Assembly (NCBI GenBank): GCA_008921705.1 | Contig: VFFE01007836.1 | Location: 1,731,237 to 1,795,236 of the forward strand | Origin: Burhinus oedicnemus | Taxonomy: Eukaryota; Chordata; Aves; Charadriiformes; Burhinidae | DNA length: 64,000 nucleotides | Direction of reading: 5' to 3' | In this document: positions 23,746 to 36,060 of the stretch, in pieces | Layout: every line of letters begins with the position of its first letter | Position numbering within the stretch: position 1 is the stretch's first letter | Notes under the pieces: model-generated | What the model saw: the letters and a program-made list of their open reading frames with translations, nothing else | The model's database searches: none | Told to the model about the DNA's origin: nothing | Translations under genes and position numbers: made by a program

Positions 23746-25600
23746 GTTTCTTTAAATGCCAACATACCAGACAAATGTCACAAAAATGCTGTTAGGGGAA
23801 GGAAGCTACCAGTAACAACAAACAGTGAAAAGTAGATAAATCAATATTTTTCTTTATGAAAAATAGCATGGAGTATTACACAAGAAAAGACAAGAATAAT
23901 AAGTAGTGTAGTACTTTAGTAGGAAAGGATACAAAGAAGGTTAAGATTCTATTTAAGTGTCAAATTAGGTATGTTCAAAATTGCAGGTCCTATAAGATGA
24001 AATTTTCTTCAGGTCTTGTACCAGGTCCCTGTAAAAAGAACCAAACTTAATTGTAAATAACCACCCTGTGTTACGAGCCGCTGCCTGTTGCTAATAAGTG
24101 GAGAGGCTTTGTGGTGCCTCGAGCTGCTTACGCTTCAGAGCCCAGAATGCAAACACGTTGCTGAGTTACTGTGGGGTAACTTTGTGAGTAATTAGCAGCC
24201 TGCCAGCTGCTCTGACCTCAGTGCATATGCTGCGCATAGTTTTGCCCACCTGTATTTGCAGGGTAACTCGCTTCCCTTTCATTAGCAGGTAAGCAAGCTC
24301 ACGTCAGGTTTACTGGGGAGTAATATCACATACGTGGGCAAATCGGCTCTGTGAGCTGCTTGTTCAGACTGTAATTTGCCTCATGTTGACATTTTTGTGT
24401 ATTCATCATCTGGAGTTACTCACTGTTTTGTTTCCTTCTATGACAAGTGATAAATTGGTTGACATTTTGTCCTATTTAATTTTAAAAAATCATCATAAAT
24501 GCATGTATTTAGGTGTTTAGAGGTGTTTTTATACAGTAGAAGGTGCATATAGCTAGTGAAAACTTTTACTGCTTTCCTACCACACTTGTTTGTAGAGCGT
24601 GGGGCTGGCTATGAAGACATAAATAAAATGAATATTCGTAAGCAATAAATATTAATTACACAGGGCTTATGTTCCAATGTGCTGTTGCTCCTAACAGGTC
24701 CCACCTGCATGGCAGAATGCACTTGTTAAATGAGCATTGCTATTGGAAAAACACCTAGTGGGATTTCACTAGAGAAAATGCTTTCATCTGCAGTAGATGC
24801 GTAGGGCTTTTTGGCTCCAGCTTGAACCAAACAGAATTTTTAAGTCTGAGTTTCTTCCTCAAAGTCTGGTACAACTTAACTGATTTCTTCGATCCGAGGT
24901 ATTCAGCATGCAAGTGCATGAACAAATTACCTTCTGGTTAGTATTTAAACCACACTTATAAAAGAAAGTTAATATGAGAAAAGGTCATCCACAGGTATTT
25001 CTTCTAGTGTGTGCTCATGTCCTCCGACATATCTGCAGCCGGGTCTCTCATTTTGCCTCTGTGGCTCTAACAGCGTATGTGCTACGGGGCAGCTGGGAGT
25101 GGATGCGGTCTTTGGCTTTATGGGGAATGGTGAGGGGGCTCAAAGGGCTGTAGCGCCCCATTGGCATGTTCCTGGTCGTCATGGCTAGACCTAGGTTTTG
25201 TGTGGGTGTACTCCATCATGTATCTGTTTGTCTCAGAGCTTCTCTTATATTACAGAAAATAGTCCTTTGGCAATTGAAAAAAAAAGGTGACTGTTAAAAG
25301 TAATTGCTTCAAATTTCCAGAGCTGTAGTGTACTAAGGGATTCAAACTCTAACATACACTTTTGGTTTACCAGATTACCTGCTGGCTCACAACTCCTAGG
25401 CAGGGGACAAATTGCAGCCTGTTTCTGGGTCTACACTGAGCACACACGTGCAGGTTTACTGCGGTGTCCCGTCTCCAACCTGCAGCGCAAAGAATGGGAC
25501 TCTGCTCTAAGAGACTGGGGTTGATTTTGTCCTTTGGCCAAAACAAATTACAGAAGCATGAAGTTATGATGACAAAAAGCCAGTGAGGCCACAAAAAAAG
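23746..25600. other. Non-coding DNA including a candidate conserved regulatory block
   Basis: No supported gene. The part at about 24060-24420 differs from its surroundings: it is richer in G+C and dense in short motifs such as CAGCTG, GTAATTAGCAG, ATGCAAAC and TACGTGGG (see findings). The remainder is AT-rich unique sequence. Confidence 0.45.
24060..24420. promoter_or_regulatory. Candidate conserved non-coding element or enhancer
   Basis: A roughly 360-base block of balanced composition set in AT-rich DNA, with no open frame and no repeat signature. It contains several plausible transcription-factor sites: a CAGCTG E-box, an ATGCAAAC octamer-like site, a TAATTA-type homeodomain site in GTAATTAGCAG, and a CATATGC/TGCGCAT cluster. 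This is inference from composition and motif density only. Cross-species conservation cannot be seen from one sequence. Confidence 0.25.
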
Positions 25601-25790
25601 GCAAAAAGGTTTAAAAAAACCCAATATAAAACCCAAACCTCCAATCCAAAACAAGACACAAAGACACCCCAAAACCAATAAGGAGCCCAAGAACAACCAT
25701 ATGTGATTGAAAAGGTCTGGTGAGCTAACTAAAATGAAAACAAAAGAAATTAAAATGTAAAAAAATATGCTTCCACCCAGGAAAACAGCC
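25601..25790. repeat. A/C-rich low-complexity tract
   Basis: The plus strand is strongly A+C-rich (for example runs like AAACCCAAACCTCC and ACACAAAGACACCCC), giving a T/G-rich minus strand with few stops. That explains the hydrophobic 144-codon minus frame at 25367-25801 (rich in Phe, Leu, Ile, Val and Trp), which I do not regard as a gene. Confidence 0.6.
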
Positions 25791-28097
25791 ATGTTAGGCA
25801 TGTAGACATGGCACAGAACAAAAGACAGAATACTCTGAAAATTTATAGGGAGTCTGAAGGATGCCTCATCGAACCCTGCTTGGTATCTGGCAAGTTTTCT
25901 ACCTCCTGTAATGTTCCTTTATTTTAATTTTTGTCAAAAATGAGAGCATGCCTGCCAAGCTGTTTTCTTCCCAAAGCTCTCACAGCTCTACCTTTTTCAA
26001 ACCTTTGTACTTTGATTAATACTTGCTTATTTCTGGTAAAGTACTAAGGATCATAATTCAATAAAGATGGCATTTACTGCCATCTGTCTTGACAGTCTTT
26101 GAATAGAAAATGTGAAAGGTGAAAGGTTTACTGGTAGGGCTTATTGCCTCAAGCATACAGATGGAATAAGAAGCATTAGATATGGTACACAGTAATCCTA
26201 AGAAAAAATGATCTTCTTATATTCCCCATCTTCTCCATTGCAGCCGTAGCTTCTCTAGGCAGTTCTCTTACCAAAACAGCTTTCTCTAAAGAGCAAAGCA
26301 CAGCAACATCAAGCCGTAGTCACTGCTTGTCGAAACAAGTGCTGTAATCAGGACTTGCAGAGTGCTCGAAGACTCCACCAAGATTCCAGGCTGTTTGACC
26401 ACTGTTACTCATTAGAAGGAAAACAAGGAAATATTGTATATTGCTTTAATGCTTATTCTGAAAGGTGGGCAGTTTTAATTGAACATCTCACTATAATACA
26501 TAATCGTCTTTTTCTGGCAATTCACTGCAAGTATTTTTTTGAAAACAATAACATGTTTCTGTTTTTATTTAAAGTATACTTAACACAGCTTCTTTAATTA
26601 CTGGTAAAATTAATCGGAACTGAATCTTACGATTCTTACTGTAACTGAATAGGATCGTAGATCCACAACATATTAGCCTAATAATTCTTATGCTACAGTG
26701 TATATGGAAATAACATTAGAATTTAAAAGAGACAGGGGAGATTTCTGGTAGTTTTAAAACTGAAAAAAAATATACAACTGAGACTTGATTTTTGCCCCCC
26801 TGATTTTTTTCTATCTAACACCACCTGTTGTACATATTAGTCTGGTATGAGGCAAGTCTGGTTTTAAACTGCCTGGAGGTTTTTTTCAAAAAACATGACA
26901 CACTGTTCTCAAAAGATGCTATATAAAGGCTTATGTCATTACTTTGCTAAAAATAAAGACATCAGAAAAATCAAATTGTTGTCACATTTTAAAGCCAAAA
27001 TACAAAACATACTGCACTTTTTTCACCACAGTATAAAAGAGATGATAACAAGTGTCTTTTTTTCAATTGTTACTGCACATGGCTAATAGAAGCTGGAAAG
27101 TAATACCATCCCCTTTTTAGTGTCTTCTGTTTCCCACAATGGGAAAAACATTGCTTTTCCACAACACCCCTCCCCCCCCGCCATGTTTTTTATACAGTTC
27201 AAGACAGCATTAGTATGATTTACTCATCAGAATCACTGATGATGCTGTCAGTGATATCAGCTTGATTCTAGGAATAGGCCCTTTGCTTTCCAGAGTACTC
27301 TCCAGTAGCAGATCAAAGGTCAGGTAGTGAATCTTGAGTCGAGGTTTCTTTTCTAACGATCTATGAAACCCTGCAAACATCCTGCATTTTATTATCACTT
27401 TTAAGTAATCCTCAGTCCTAACTGTCTGTGTGGCCTTTTACTTGATATGAATTGGTGTCTCTCCTGAGCCTCAGCGCTATGGGAACGCTTAGAAAATCTC
27501 ATCCTGAAACCAGATCTCTTTTTGGGGCATACTTACCCATATAGTCCCGCTGACCCTAAGGAGGATGTGCACTCGCATAGTGATCTGCTTGTGCAGGATG
27601 AGCTGCAGAATTACGTTCTCAGATGATAGCATGTTGTATGTGTATTCTGGAATTGCCTTTGTCTTCATTCACCACTTTAAATGCAATTTAATCTCTTGCA
27701 GGAATGCAACTGAAGTATTTTCACGTTATTGGATGACAGATGCTATTTATTAAATATGCTACATGATGCATCTCAGTCGTGCAGCCTACAACTAGTTAAA
27801 AGGGGGTAACACAAAGGACAGGGATACATATGTGTTGCACAGGCTGTGGTGTAGTGTGTTGTGTTATAAGGAGAGATAGAATGCTTAAAACCTTTATCAG
27901 CTCTTCTTAACACTTAAATGCTTTATTGCTTTGTGATCTTTAAAGATTAAATTTTTAAGGCCCCAAACCGATTGCTTTGGGACAGAGTGAAGCTTAGGGT
28001 GAAGCAAAGATGGATGGTTCCTTTGCATTAGTCATCTTTTCTGAGTAGCTTGTGTATATTGAGTTCTGGGTTAGATCTAGACAATTATTATTAAATT
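25791..28097. other. Non-coding AT-rich DNA
   Basis: Unique AT-rich sequence with a C8 run at 27172-27179. Open frames (80 codons or fewer) show no recognisable product. No gene or named repeat is visible before the CR1 copy. Confidence 0.55.
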
Positions 28098-28488
28098 ACC
28101 GAGGCCTCTTGGATTGTTTAATCTGGAGGAGAGAAGGCTGAGGGGAGACCTTATTGCTCTCTACAACTACCTGAAAGGAGGTTGTAGTGAGCTGGGCGCT
28201 GATCTCTTCTCCCAAGTAACAAGCGATAGGACAAGAGGAAATGGGTTCAAGTTGCGCCAGGGGACATTTAGGCTGGACATTAGGAAGAATTTTTTCACTG
28301 CAAGAGTTGTCAAACATTGGAACAGGCTGCCCAGGGAGGTGGTTGAGTCACCGTCCCTAGATGTGTTGAAAAGTTGTGTAGGTATGATGCTTAGAGACAG
28401 GGTTTAGTGGTGGACCTGGTAGAGTAGGGTCAATAGTTGGACTAGATGATCTTAAAGGTCTTTTCCAACCTAAATGATTCCATGATTC
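28098..28488 (+). mobile_element. CR1 LINE 3' end: ORF2 C-terminus plus tail
   Basis: A 5'-truncated CR1 copy. The frame 28114-28407 encodes the ORF2 C-terminal region: [19 protein letters not shown], then a [28 protein letters not shown] stretch, then [19 protein letters not shown]. These are hallmark CR1 positions downstream of the reverse transcriptase. After the coding part comes the 3' UTR with GGTTTAGTGG, TTGGACTAGATGATCTTAAAGG and the ATGATTCCATGATTCT tail. Coding sequence is intact over about 97 codons but lacks all catalytic domains. It shares its 3' end type with the fragment at 1849-1954. Confidence 0.92.
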
Positions 28489-28537
28489 TCTGGTAAGAAC
28501 AATGTATAAACCATAGGCAGCAGTGTTTAGACCATGT

Positions 28538-28606
28538 TGAGGCCTGATGCAAGTAAGTGCAGCTCTGCTGATGTCAGTGGAGTTACATCTGCTTGCACTA
28601 GGTCTT
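28538..28606. repeat. Ancient palindromic interspersed repeat, diverged
   Basis: An imperfect palindrome centred on CTGATGTCAGTGG. The left side GATGCAAGTAAGTGCAGCT pairs roughly with the right side AGTTACATCTGCTTGCAC. The layout (short motif, 'TCAGTGGAGTTACAT', inverted motif) is the same type as the fragments at 23648-23745, 32985-33112 and 51132-51181. I believe it is old sauropsid repeat debris but cannot name the family. Confidence 0.45.
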
Positions 28607-28671
28607 AATATAGTCTTCAGACTGCAGGAAGCCTTATGGATGTACTGAATGCTGCATGGTAGCAATAAATA

Positions 28672-28745
28672 ATGGAATTCACTCATACAAAGTGTCTCCC
28701 ATCTGAGGATCCTAAAGCACTTGGCAAGCCTCATTTTCTTCTGTG
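28672..28745 (-). mobile_element. Possible MIR/CORE-SINE-like remnant
   Basis: The plus-strand motif CTGAGGATCCTAAAGCACTT, followed by GGCAAGCCTCATTTTC, resembles the reverse complement of the 3' part of amniote CORE-SINEs (in the usual orientation '...AATGAG...AAAGCGCTTAG'). Only a short piece is recognisable and the divergence is high. Low-confidence call based on remembered motif layout. Confidence 0.35.
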
Positions 28746-28821
28746 GGAGGGGAAAGAATCTAAATGGCTACCCAGATATGTATCCTTTATCCATTTGAGA
28801 ACAGGAAAGATTATGTATTGC

Positions 28822-28834
28822 GGGGGGGGGGGGG
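28822..28834. repeat. G13 homopolymer
   Basis: An uninterrupted run of 13 G on the plus strand. It is capable of four-stranded structure and prone to length errors in sequencing, so the exact count should be treated with caution. Confidence 0.9.
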
Positions 28835-31800
28835 TATTTTCTTTGAAAAAGTAATGGTATATTTAGACATTAATGGTATAATTTTATATCATCAAGAGCT
28901 GGAAATTTTCTGTCCTGCCCAAATGTATTTTGGAAGGATGATCTGTGGTATACATCAGTTTGCAAACAGCATGAATATGTTAGCCTTTGCTGCTTTATCC
29001 TCTGCCAAAAATGTAGAGACGATAGCATCTGTTTCCACTACCCACGCTATCCAAATCATTAAAAACTCACAAGAGTTGGAAAAGAAGTTCTGAAAGCTTT
29101 CACATGTCTGTCTTTGCTAGGAAAATCACTCTCTTGCAACCATGTGTTCAGTCTTCCTTGCCTGTGGTCCTGAATTTCAGGTGATAATGAGTGATGCCTA
29201 GAAAGGTAGGATTAAAATTTAGGAAATGACAGATTTGAAATAAGAATATGTCTTGAGTGCATAATTTAATAAGTGCTGCTTCAGCAATTTTTAAAATCAT
29301 AACTACACTTTTCTTTGATGCAGTGAGCTATGGAAGACACTTCAGAAACATGGGTAGCTGAGGATGGGTAACAATCCACACTCAGGTCTTGGTCGTATGG
29401 ATCTTGGATACCTAAATGAGTGACTAGTTCTCCCCAGTGCTGAAAAGCTTCTATTACAAGTTGGCTTTAGAACATATGGAAGTTTGGAACTGGTTCACTT
29501 TTTTTTCCAGATAGTTTGCTAGCAGCTATTAAGAGCCTTCTAAAATAACCAATGTACATTTCCCTTTCTTGTCTCTTTCCCACACTCCCTTTATTTCTCC
29601 CATACGCCACTAGTGAGTTATAGGTAGAAAGAACTCTATGTACTGAACTGACCAAACTACAGGAAATAGTGGTCTCTTACTTGTCTTTTCTTATTATTTT
29701 TTAAAACATGTTGTTCCTGCCCAATGCAGAACAATTTGAAAATGTAAAGAAACTAAATCCAAAGTGACATCCAGTTGTTTCACTTTCTTCCATCTCTGCC
29801 ACAAATTCTGTGCTCTGCTAACGCGGAGTCTGGTCCCTTATTGCTGGTATCAATAACAGTGCAGATAATGATTTCTGAGCAAGCAGAACTGGCTTGTTTT
29901 TTGTGGTCTAAAGCATAGAATTTAAAGATATTAAACTGCAAAGTAACACATCATTAGTGTTTGTGCCATTTAGATGTACAATAAAGTTTTAAAAGTTGTC
30001 TCAGTTCAGTAGGATGGGAAATAGGAGGTTAGTGAAAAAAGCTACAAGGGTGACAAAAGTGTAAGGATATTTAACAATCTGAGGAGCACAGAGCCAAATC
30101 AGGAATAATGACATTAAACAAAAGCTTGAAATAGCCAAACTTGGGGAGGTCAGGGGACTATAAAACTTAAAAACTTAAAATTCTGCTAATGTAGTATCTG
30201 CATCTTTTTAAATGTCAAAGATTTTGGTTTTATTCTTCTTGACTTCTATGCCCAATGTAAGGTTTGAACCCCTTTATAATCTTTAATGCTATTTCATCCT
30301 GTCCTTTCCAAAACTGTCAAAATTTGCAGTTACATATAAACTTTTACACGGCTTTCTTCTGTGTCTGAAAATTGGTAACAGAAATAGGTCATATGGGCAC
30401 ATTAACTTTGTTATGTTAAGCTCTTCTTTCGTGGTCTCTTACCTTTTGATTGAACAACAGATCATCAAGTGACTTTCTGGGACAAATAACAAGAGGTTCT
30501 TTCCAATCTGGTCAGAAAAAAAAATCAACAACAAAGAAATCCCATTTTTGCGCAGCAGTGTGGCCTAGAAAGTGCAGATATGCTGACTCCTGCCATTAGA
30601 GCCTATGCTTAATATTATAAACAAGTATGTTTTGTCAGGTCTGAGATAACTTCTGGTGTGAGAGTTTAAAGCTCCTAGTGTCTGTCTTGGGACTGAGCTC
30701 ATTTCCGTACAGTGTGAGAAATTCATTGTTTTTCTCAGTTCCAATTTCATGAGTAAGAGGAAAATACTGCAAGGGTGCTCATGATTCTTAGTGGGAAAGC
30801 AGAAACAGTCTGTTGTGCAGTGTGCATACGTGGCCTCAGGGCTTCCAGACTTTCTAGTCAATTAAAAAGTTTTAAGTTGAGCAAGTTCTGTCCCCATCAG
30901 TGACAATGCAGGATATCCCTGAATATTCAAAGAAAAATATTTCTCCAGATGAGTTACATTTTTAATGTATTTGTTAGGTATGTTTTCTATAACTTGGGAA
31001 AAAATGCTGGTTACTGGTGTGATTATAAGTCACATGATCGAAAAATGTATTTTTCTAGCTGAGCCTGTGTTGTGAGGCAGAGCCATAGGAAGGATGTGGT
31101 GCTGACCTAGCAGCAGTCCTCCAACGGTGAACTTCTCAGTCCTCTATATAACTGTATTCTAGGTCATTTCCTGGGCTATATAGTAAACTCGCCTGACTTT
31201 CATCTCCCCTCAAATTTTGAAGCTTTTAACATTGAGGCATGGCAAGAAGCTGGTTTGAATTTTGGCGTCCTTGTTATCTTGCGAAGGAGGTTTTTTGCAG
31301 TGAAAAGTGGTTCTATCTCTTTATCACCCATATGTTGCACAGCAGAGCAGGAGCCCTAAATCTGACAATGATGGTTCCTACTCTTCCTCCCTGTCTCAAG
31401 AAATCTTTAAGCAATGTCCTGCTGCGGTATCTGCCACTATGTTTAACAACATTGTAATGATATAAGTTTAACAGCTTGGTGTTTCTGCTAATTGTATTGT
31501 AAATGTAGCCAACAATATTTGCAACAGGTAGGCTCCAGGGTTAATTGTCCTTTGATTATTTTTAAAAAAAAAAAAAAAAAGAAGGAAAAGAAAAAAATTA
31601 TGTGATAACGCATTCAAAATGAATAAGCTTGCCCATTTAAAGTGAACAAAATGTCTGAAGATGTTATACTGATCAAATTAGAAACAGCAGACTGTTTACC
31701 TGTGTTTTCTTCAGCTATATCACTTAATGGATGTTAGTTCACAGGTTTCAGAGCTGTTATTGTATGCAGTGTGCAGACACTCTTGCATAGCTTATTCTAA

Positions 31801-32984
31801 ATTTCTACCTGTGGAGACTATGTATAAGACACCCAACATTTCCTTAGGCTCATGGCAAAGCATTTTTTTATTCTGCCCATTCCCAAAGGGAAAATTCTGT
31901 CTACTTTTTGTGTAGTTTTTTTAAATCTTTACGATAGTTATGACTGACAAAGAATATAGCATTGGATAGAAATATGGAAGCAATTGGGGCAACAGATATT
32001 ACTTGTTCAATGGCTTAGGTAAGATGTACAATATCTTACAATATATATATATATGATAGAGTGAAGGATGGAGACGGACTTCTGTCTGACCCACACAGTG
32101 AGAGTCTTTGCAGGGAATTTCTGTTGCAAACATGCATAACTCCCTGCAAAGTATCCTGAAAAATCAGTGTTACAGAATGCAAAAAGGGATTAAGTAGGCA
32201 CTTTTAAATTGAGATGAAACAATTCAACAAGTTCTTCTTCAACTTGTAAATAGCTTGTGGATACTTGGAGAGGTAAAATAATAATTGAAAATAATTTTTT
32301 TCCTGTTATTGTGAGTTGCCATTATAAGCACATGTTGCTATCTGCCAAAACAATACAAGAAATAACAAGAACACAATTTTCCTTTTTCATATTGAGACGT
32401 TCACATCAATAGTGTGCAGGGAGAATAATAGGTTAAGGTAGAGAAAATATGTGAACGTCATTTTTTCATAAAATACCGGACATGCACATGACTTATCGGT
32501 GTGAAACGCTGTGTGTGTCTAGTATGATGATGTAGTAGTCTCAGAGATAGCATGCAATGTGGCAGTTACTATGGTAACAAGATGTTTTTCATTGAAGAGC
32601 CATTAAAATGGTGGCATATAAATAACATATGTACAGTACATTGTCTTTGAGAGCGCAGTTCTTGTCCAGGGATTGTAAGCACATGCTTTTATTCCCCTTT
32701 CTTTTTTTTTTTTTCTCCACCTCCTTACCCAAATTCTTGTATATTTTTGATGTCATATGATCAGCCTGCCTCACTTTTAGCACTTTGCCTCTTTGAAGCT
32801 GTAGTGCTTGCAGACCTGATATGGTGCAATAAGAGGTGACTGAATAATGTGCTTGTTGTTAAGGTCTCAAGACAAAAGGAAGTAAAGCAGGTGAGACTCA
32901 TTCCATAACTCCTAAGCGTGACACTCGGTAAAGACTTAACTATTTAAGAGTACGAGCTTCAAAAGTGCAAAGCAGTTTGTCCCA
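28835..32984. other. Non-coding AT-rich DNA
   Basis: No supported gene in about 4 kb. Contents: an A17 run at 31564-31580, a short (TA)n at 32041-32054, a T13 run at 32702-32714, and otherwise unique sequence. The open frames (longest 109 codons at 28764-29093) show no recognisable domain. Confidence 0.5.
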
Positions 32985-33112
32985 GTGCATGTTTAAATGC
33001 TTTATTGCACTTAACTTTAAACACCAAAGTAATTCAGTGGACTTCAGTTAGGTAATTTATTGAATTAAAGCTAAACAAGGGTTGAAATTTTTTCCTGAGC
33101 TGGGCCTCAACA
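32985..33112. repeat. Ancient palindromic interspersed repeat, diverged
   Basis: The order TTTAAATGCTTTATTGCAC, TTAACTTTAAACAC, then AATTCAGTGGACTTCAGT, then AATTAAAGCTAAACAAGGG, and TTCCTGAGCTGGGCCTCAAC follows an old dispersed palindromic repeat of sauropsid genomes. That repeat has a 'TTAACTTTAAGCA ... CATTGACTTCAATGG ... TGCTTAAAGTTAA ... CTGAATCGGGGCCT' layout. About 25-35% of positions appear changed, by eye. No coding capacity. Confidence 0.55.
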
Positions 33113-34052
33113 GTTCAGATCCATGTAAGATCAAGTCACTATATATTTGTAGAGACTAAACATTGCAGAGACTCTGTTCTCGCTTCTCCACCTGTTTGGA
33201 GAAGTCAGCAGGGGCAAGGCAGAAAAGAAGATAGGTGATTCTACTGCAGTGCAACCAGTAGCGAAGGCAAATGTCTCTCTTTTCCAACTGTCCTGCTATC
33301 CAGATTCGTGTAATGCAGGACATGCAGTTTGTATACTAAAAAGTGAAAAATTGTAATTTATATGGAAAATTTATGGAGCCATACAGTTTACAACATTGAA
33401 TGAAAATTTCCTGAGGTTACCATGACAAGCCTTAAATAAAACAACCGTTGCTCACTTGGGTGAGGTAGCTGGTACTGTGAAAGGGGGATTTTAGACCTTT
33501 CAGTATGGCTCACTACCCTGAAAAAGGAATGAAATACACTGGGGGAGGAGATGCATTTCAGTGTTAATACACAATTGCAAAGGAAATGATAAAACCCACT
33601 CTAACTGTTGAAAGTGAACTGTTGTAACAAGAATGATATCCTAATTCTTCAACAAGTCATTGCTATATAAGAGGAAGAATAGTGTAATTGAAGCATGTAT
33701 TTGCTGACACTGGCATCCCATGGGTTAGAAGGCCAGTAGCGGGATTTTTTTGCCATACTATGATGTATGTTCAGGCAAGTGCCTTACACCATGGAGATGT
33801 ATTCATAGAGGCAGATGTAGTGATCCTGCTTGGTTAAAGACATACACTGTACCAACTCCTCTACCTTCTAGTGGCTAATTTACCCTTTGTTTCCAAAAGG
33901 AAAGCCAATGGAAATCTTCTGTGGAAGTTCAGCAGAAACTGCAATTTAATACAGGGTAATAGCACAGTCCTTGAACTCCATAGTGCGTGTAGCCAAATAC
34001 CAACCTACTGCTTCCTCTGATTCTCTTACTACCATAATAATTCTCATGTATG
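33113..34052. other. Non-coding AT-rich DNA
   Basis: Unique sequence up to the left boundary of the LTR. The 77-codon minus frame at 33946-34179 crosses that boundary and is an artefact of joining LTR and flank. Confidence 0.55.
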
Positions 34053-34813
34053 TGTCATGGATGGGACGACGCACTTCACTCATAGAGAGAAGCAGCAATA
34101 CATTTATTGATATAAAACAGGGATTTAACAAAATTTGATGGTAAATGCGACAGTGTTTTAACAAGATTCGAGATGGCAAGGCACACTTCGTTATTTACTG
34201 CATAGAGGAGAGGGTCAGACAGAGCTGTCAGCGAGACCCTCCTGTTGAGACTGGGTTTCAGAAAGGACCCCCTTGCTTTCTAAACTTCTCAGAGAGGAGA
34301 CTAGGTGCAGCTGGATCCAATCCTAGTCCCAGACTTGGTCAATGGTTTATGTCTAAAGGATTATATGTGCGCAATCAATCCTTTATATCACTTAGCTAAG
34401 ATTTCAAAGTTCAGCGTGCTATTAGTCACTTACTGAGGATCTGTTGCGGCAAGGAATCTCTCAACCTTGAGGAGTAGTAACCTTGAGCAGCGTCCTGACT
34501 CAAGGGGAGATCCTAGCATGCAGCCCACTGCCGTTCAGGAGAGCTCAAAGGGCTCTTGGGCTGTTCACTATTTATGGGGGTAAGATGATTGACCTATAGT
34601 CATATTTGCATGCTGACCACAGAACCAGCGTTGCTCAAGTTAGCCCTTGGCTATTGTGTTGTTATCTGTCTCCGCAAAACCACATTGAGCCCCGAATGCC
34701 ACCATCAGGACTACATGCACCCATTGTGACCACCATGGATCGTTATCGCTTGGGCAGGATTATGGGAGATAAAGATCAGATGGTGCCTGGAGAGCAGGGA
34801 GCACACTGTCACA
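34053..34813 (-). mobile_element. Solo LTR of an endogenous retrovirus
   Basis: On the minus strand the element begins TGTGACAG and ends CATGACA, giving the TG...CA ends of a retroviral LTR, with a length of about 761 bases. The flanking 5-mers are CACAC and CATAC (minus strand), a 5-bp target-site duplication with one mismatch. A TATA-like GATATAAAGG lies at about 34382-34392, and an AATAAA polyadenylation hexamer at about 34102-34107 near the 3' end. These are placed in the order expected for U3, R and U5. There is no primer-binding site, gag/pol sequence or second LTR next to it, so it looks like a solo LTR left by recombination. The 5-bp duplication fits avian ERVL-like elements best, but the family call is inference. 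Confidence 0.72.
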
Positions 34814-35980
34814 GTGTGTTGTTTATTGTTCTTTTTTCCTTTGTTTTGTCTTCTTTCCAAACACTAGTTTTCAAAGAAAAAGCCTCAGTAGCATATCTGA
34901 AGAATAAATACTTGCACAGGTAGTCACCAATGTGCAGTAGGAACATTCAATAATCTAAAAAAATTCAATCTCAAAGTTCACGTTAGCAGAATTCCACTGT
35001 CAATTATCCCGAATCACTTCGGTGCAGCAGAGAACATAAATGAAAGAGCTGTGGCAAAATATTGTATGGGTGAGCTGTGGCACCCAGGAAGATGGCATCT
35101 GGGTGATGCTCATCACTTTTTTACATAAAGCACTGAGGAATAAATGGTTGTCTTACAGCAGCAAAGAGGGTTTAGCCACTGCTAGTGAGAAGTAGATAAT
35201 TCCCAGAGGACAGCCCTCACTGGAGATGGGAACCTGCTGTTGTGTTTTCCTGTCCTGCATTAGAAATTAAAGCCAAGTTGAATAATAATCAGAAATGGAG
35301 TTGACTTGAAATGACTGCTCAGTTTCATTGATTCAAGGGCAGAAGTGGCAGTGTTTACTCCAAGGAATGATCAGTCTTAGTATTCCTGTAGAAAGTAATT
35401 TTGATTGAAAATTAGATTCTTAGCAATAGTGTTATTTCCAATTCTAAGAACAGAAGGCTGAGAAACTTCTATGACTGTGTGATAAATATGGGCAAACGCT
35501 GAATTTCTATGATGGTTCTATGTATATGCAGTCAAAACAAAGCTATACATTGAAAATCTCGGGCATTATTAAGGTTGTGAATTCAATAATTTAAGAGATG
35601 GAATTCAAGGTTTGGAAGACAACCTTAATTTGATACCAGTCTTGCATCAGAATTCATGTAATCTGGTAGTGTTTTTAATAACTTGATGACTATTTTTCCT
35701 AAGGTTCCTCCTTTGGATATATGTATCTATAAATTTAGCCCTAATAATATTGCATTCCTGGACTAATGAAGAAGCTAAAGCTGAACAACGCTTTATTCAT
35801 CTTTTCACAGGGAGTTGGATAATTTTCATCAACCTCTGTCTCAGAAAAATCTAAATGACTGATACATGTATAAGGTATGTCTCCATCCCTCCTAGGTGAA
35901 CAAGTGTATGTCAGCATCTGTGACAGAAGAGTGAGTCAGTTGGGTTCAAGTGAACTGGGTTAACTCTTGAATCGGCCACT
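34814..35980. other. Non-coding AT-rich DNA
   Basis: Unique sequence after the LTR. The 105-codon plus frame at 34606-34923 starts inside the LTR and is not a gene. Nothing else is recognised. Confidence 0.55.
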
Positions 35981-35984
35981 GCAT

Positions 35985-36060
35985 CACTCTGTGACAATGG
36001 GTAATTCAGTCAGCACATGTCTCACTGTCAGATGGATGGTAGGGAATAAGAAATATTGGG
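35985..36060 (+). mobile_element. Possible MIR-like SINE remnant
   Basis: The string CTCTGTGACAATGGGTAATTCAGTCA, followed by a TCTCA motif, CAGATGGATGG and GGAATAAGAA, resembles in order the MIR consensus segments 'CTGTGTGACCTTGGGCAAGTCAC', 'CCTCAGTTT', 'CATCTGTAAAATGG' and 'GGATAATAA'. Match quality by eye is modest, so this is tentative. Confidence 0.35.

Noticed and set aside
25367..25801. 144-codon hydrophobic minus-strand ORF resembling a membrane protein
   Set aside because: It lies on the complement of an A/C-rich low-complexity tract, so few stops and a Phe/Leu/Val-rich product are expected by chance.
33946..34179. 77-codon minus ORF considered as a retroviral gene remnant next to the LTR
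   Set aside because: It straddles the LTR edge. The outside part has no primer-binding-site or gag/pol similarity.
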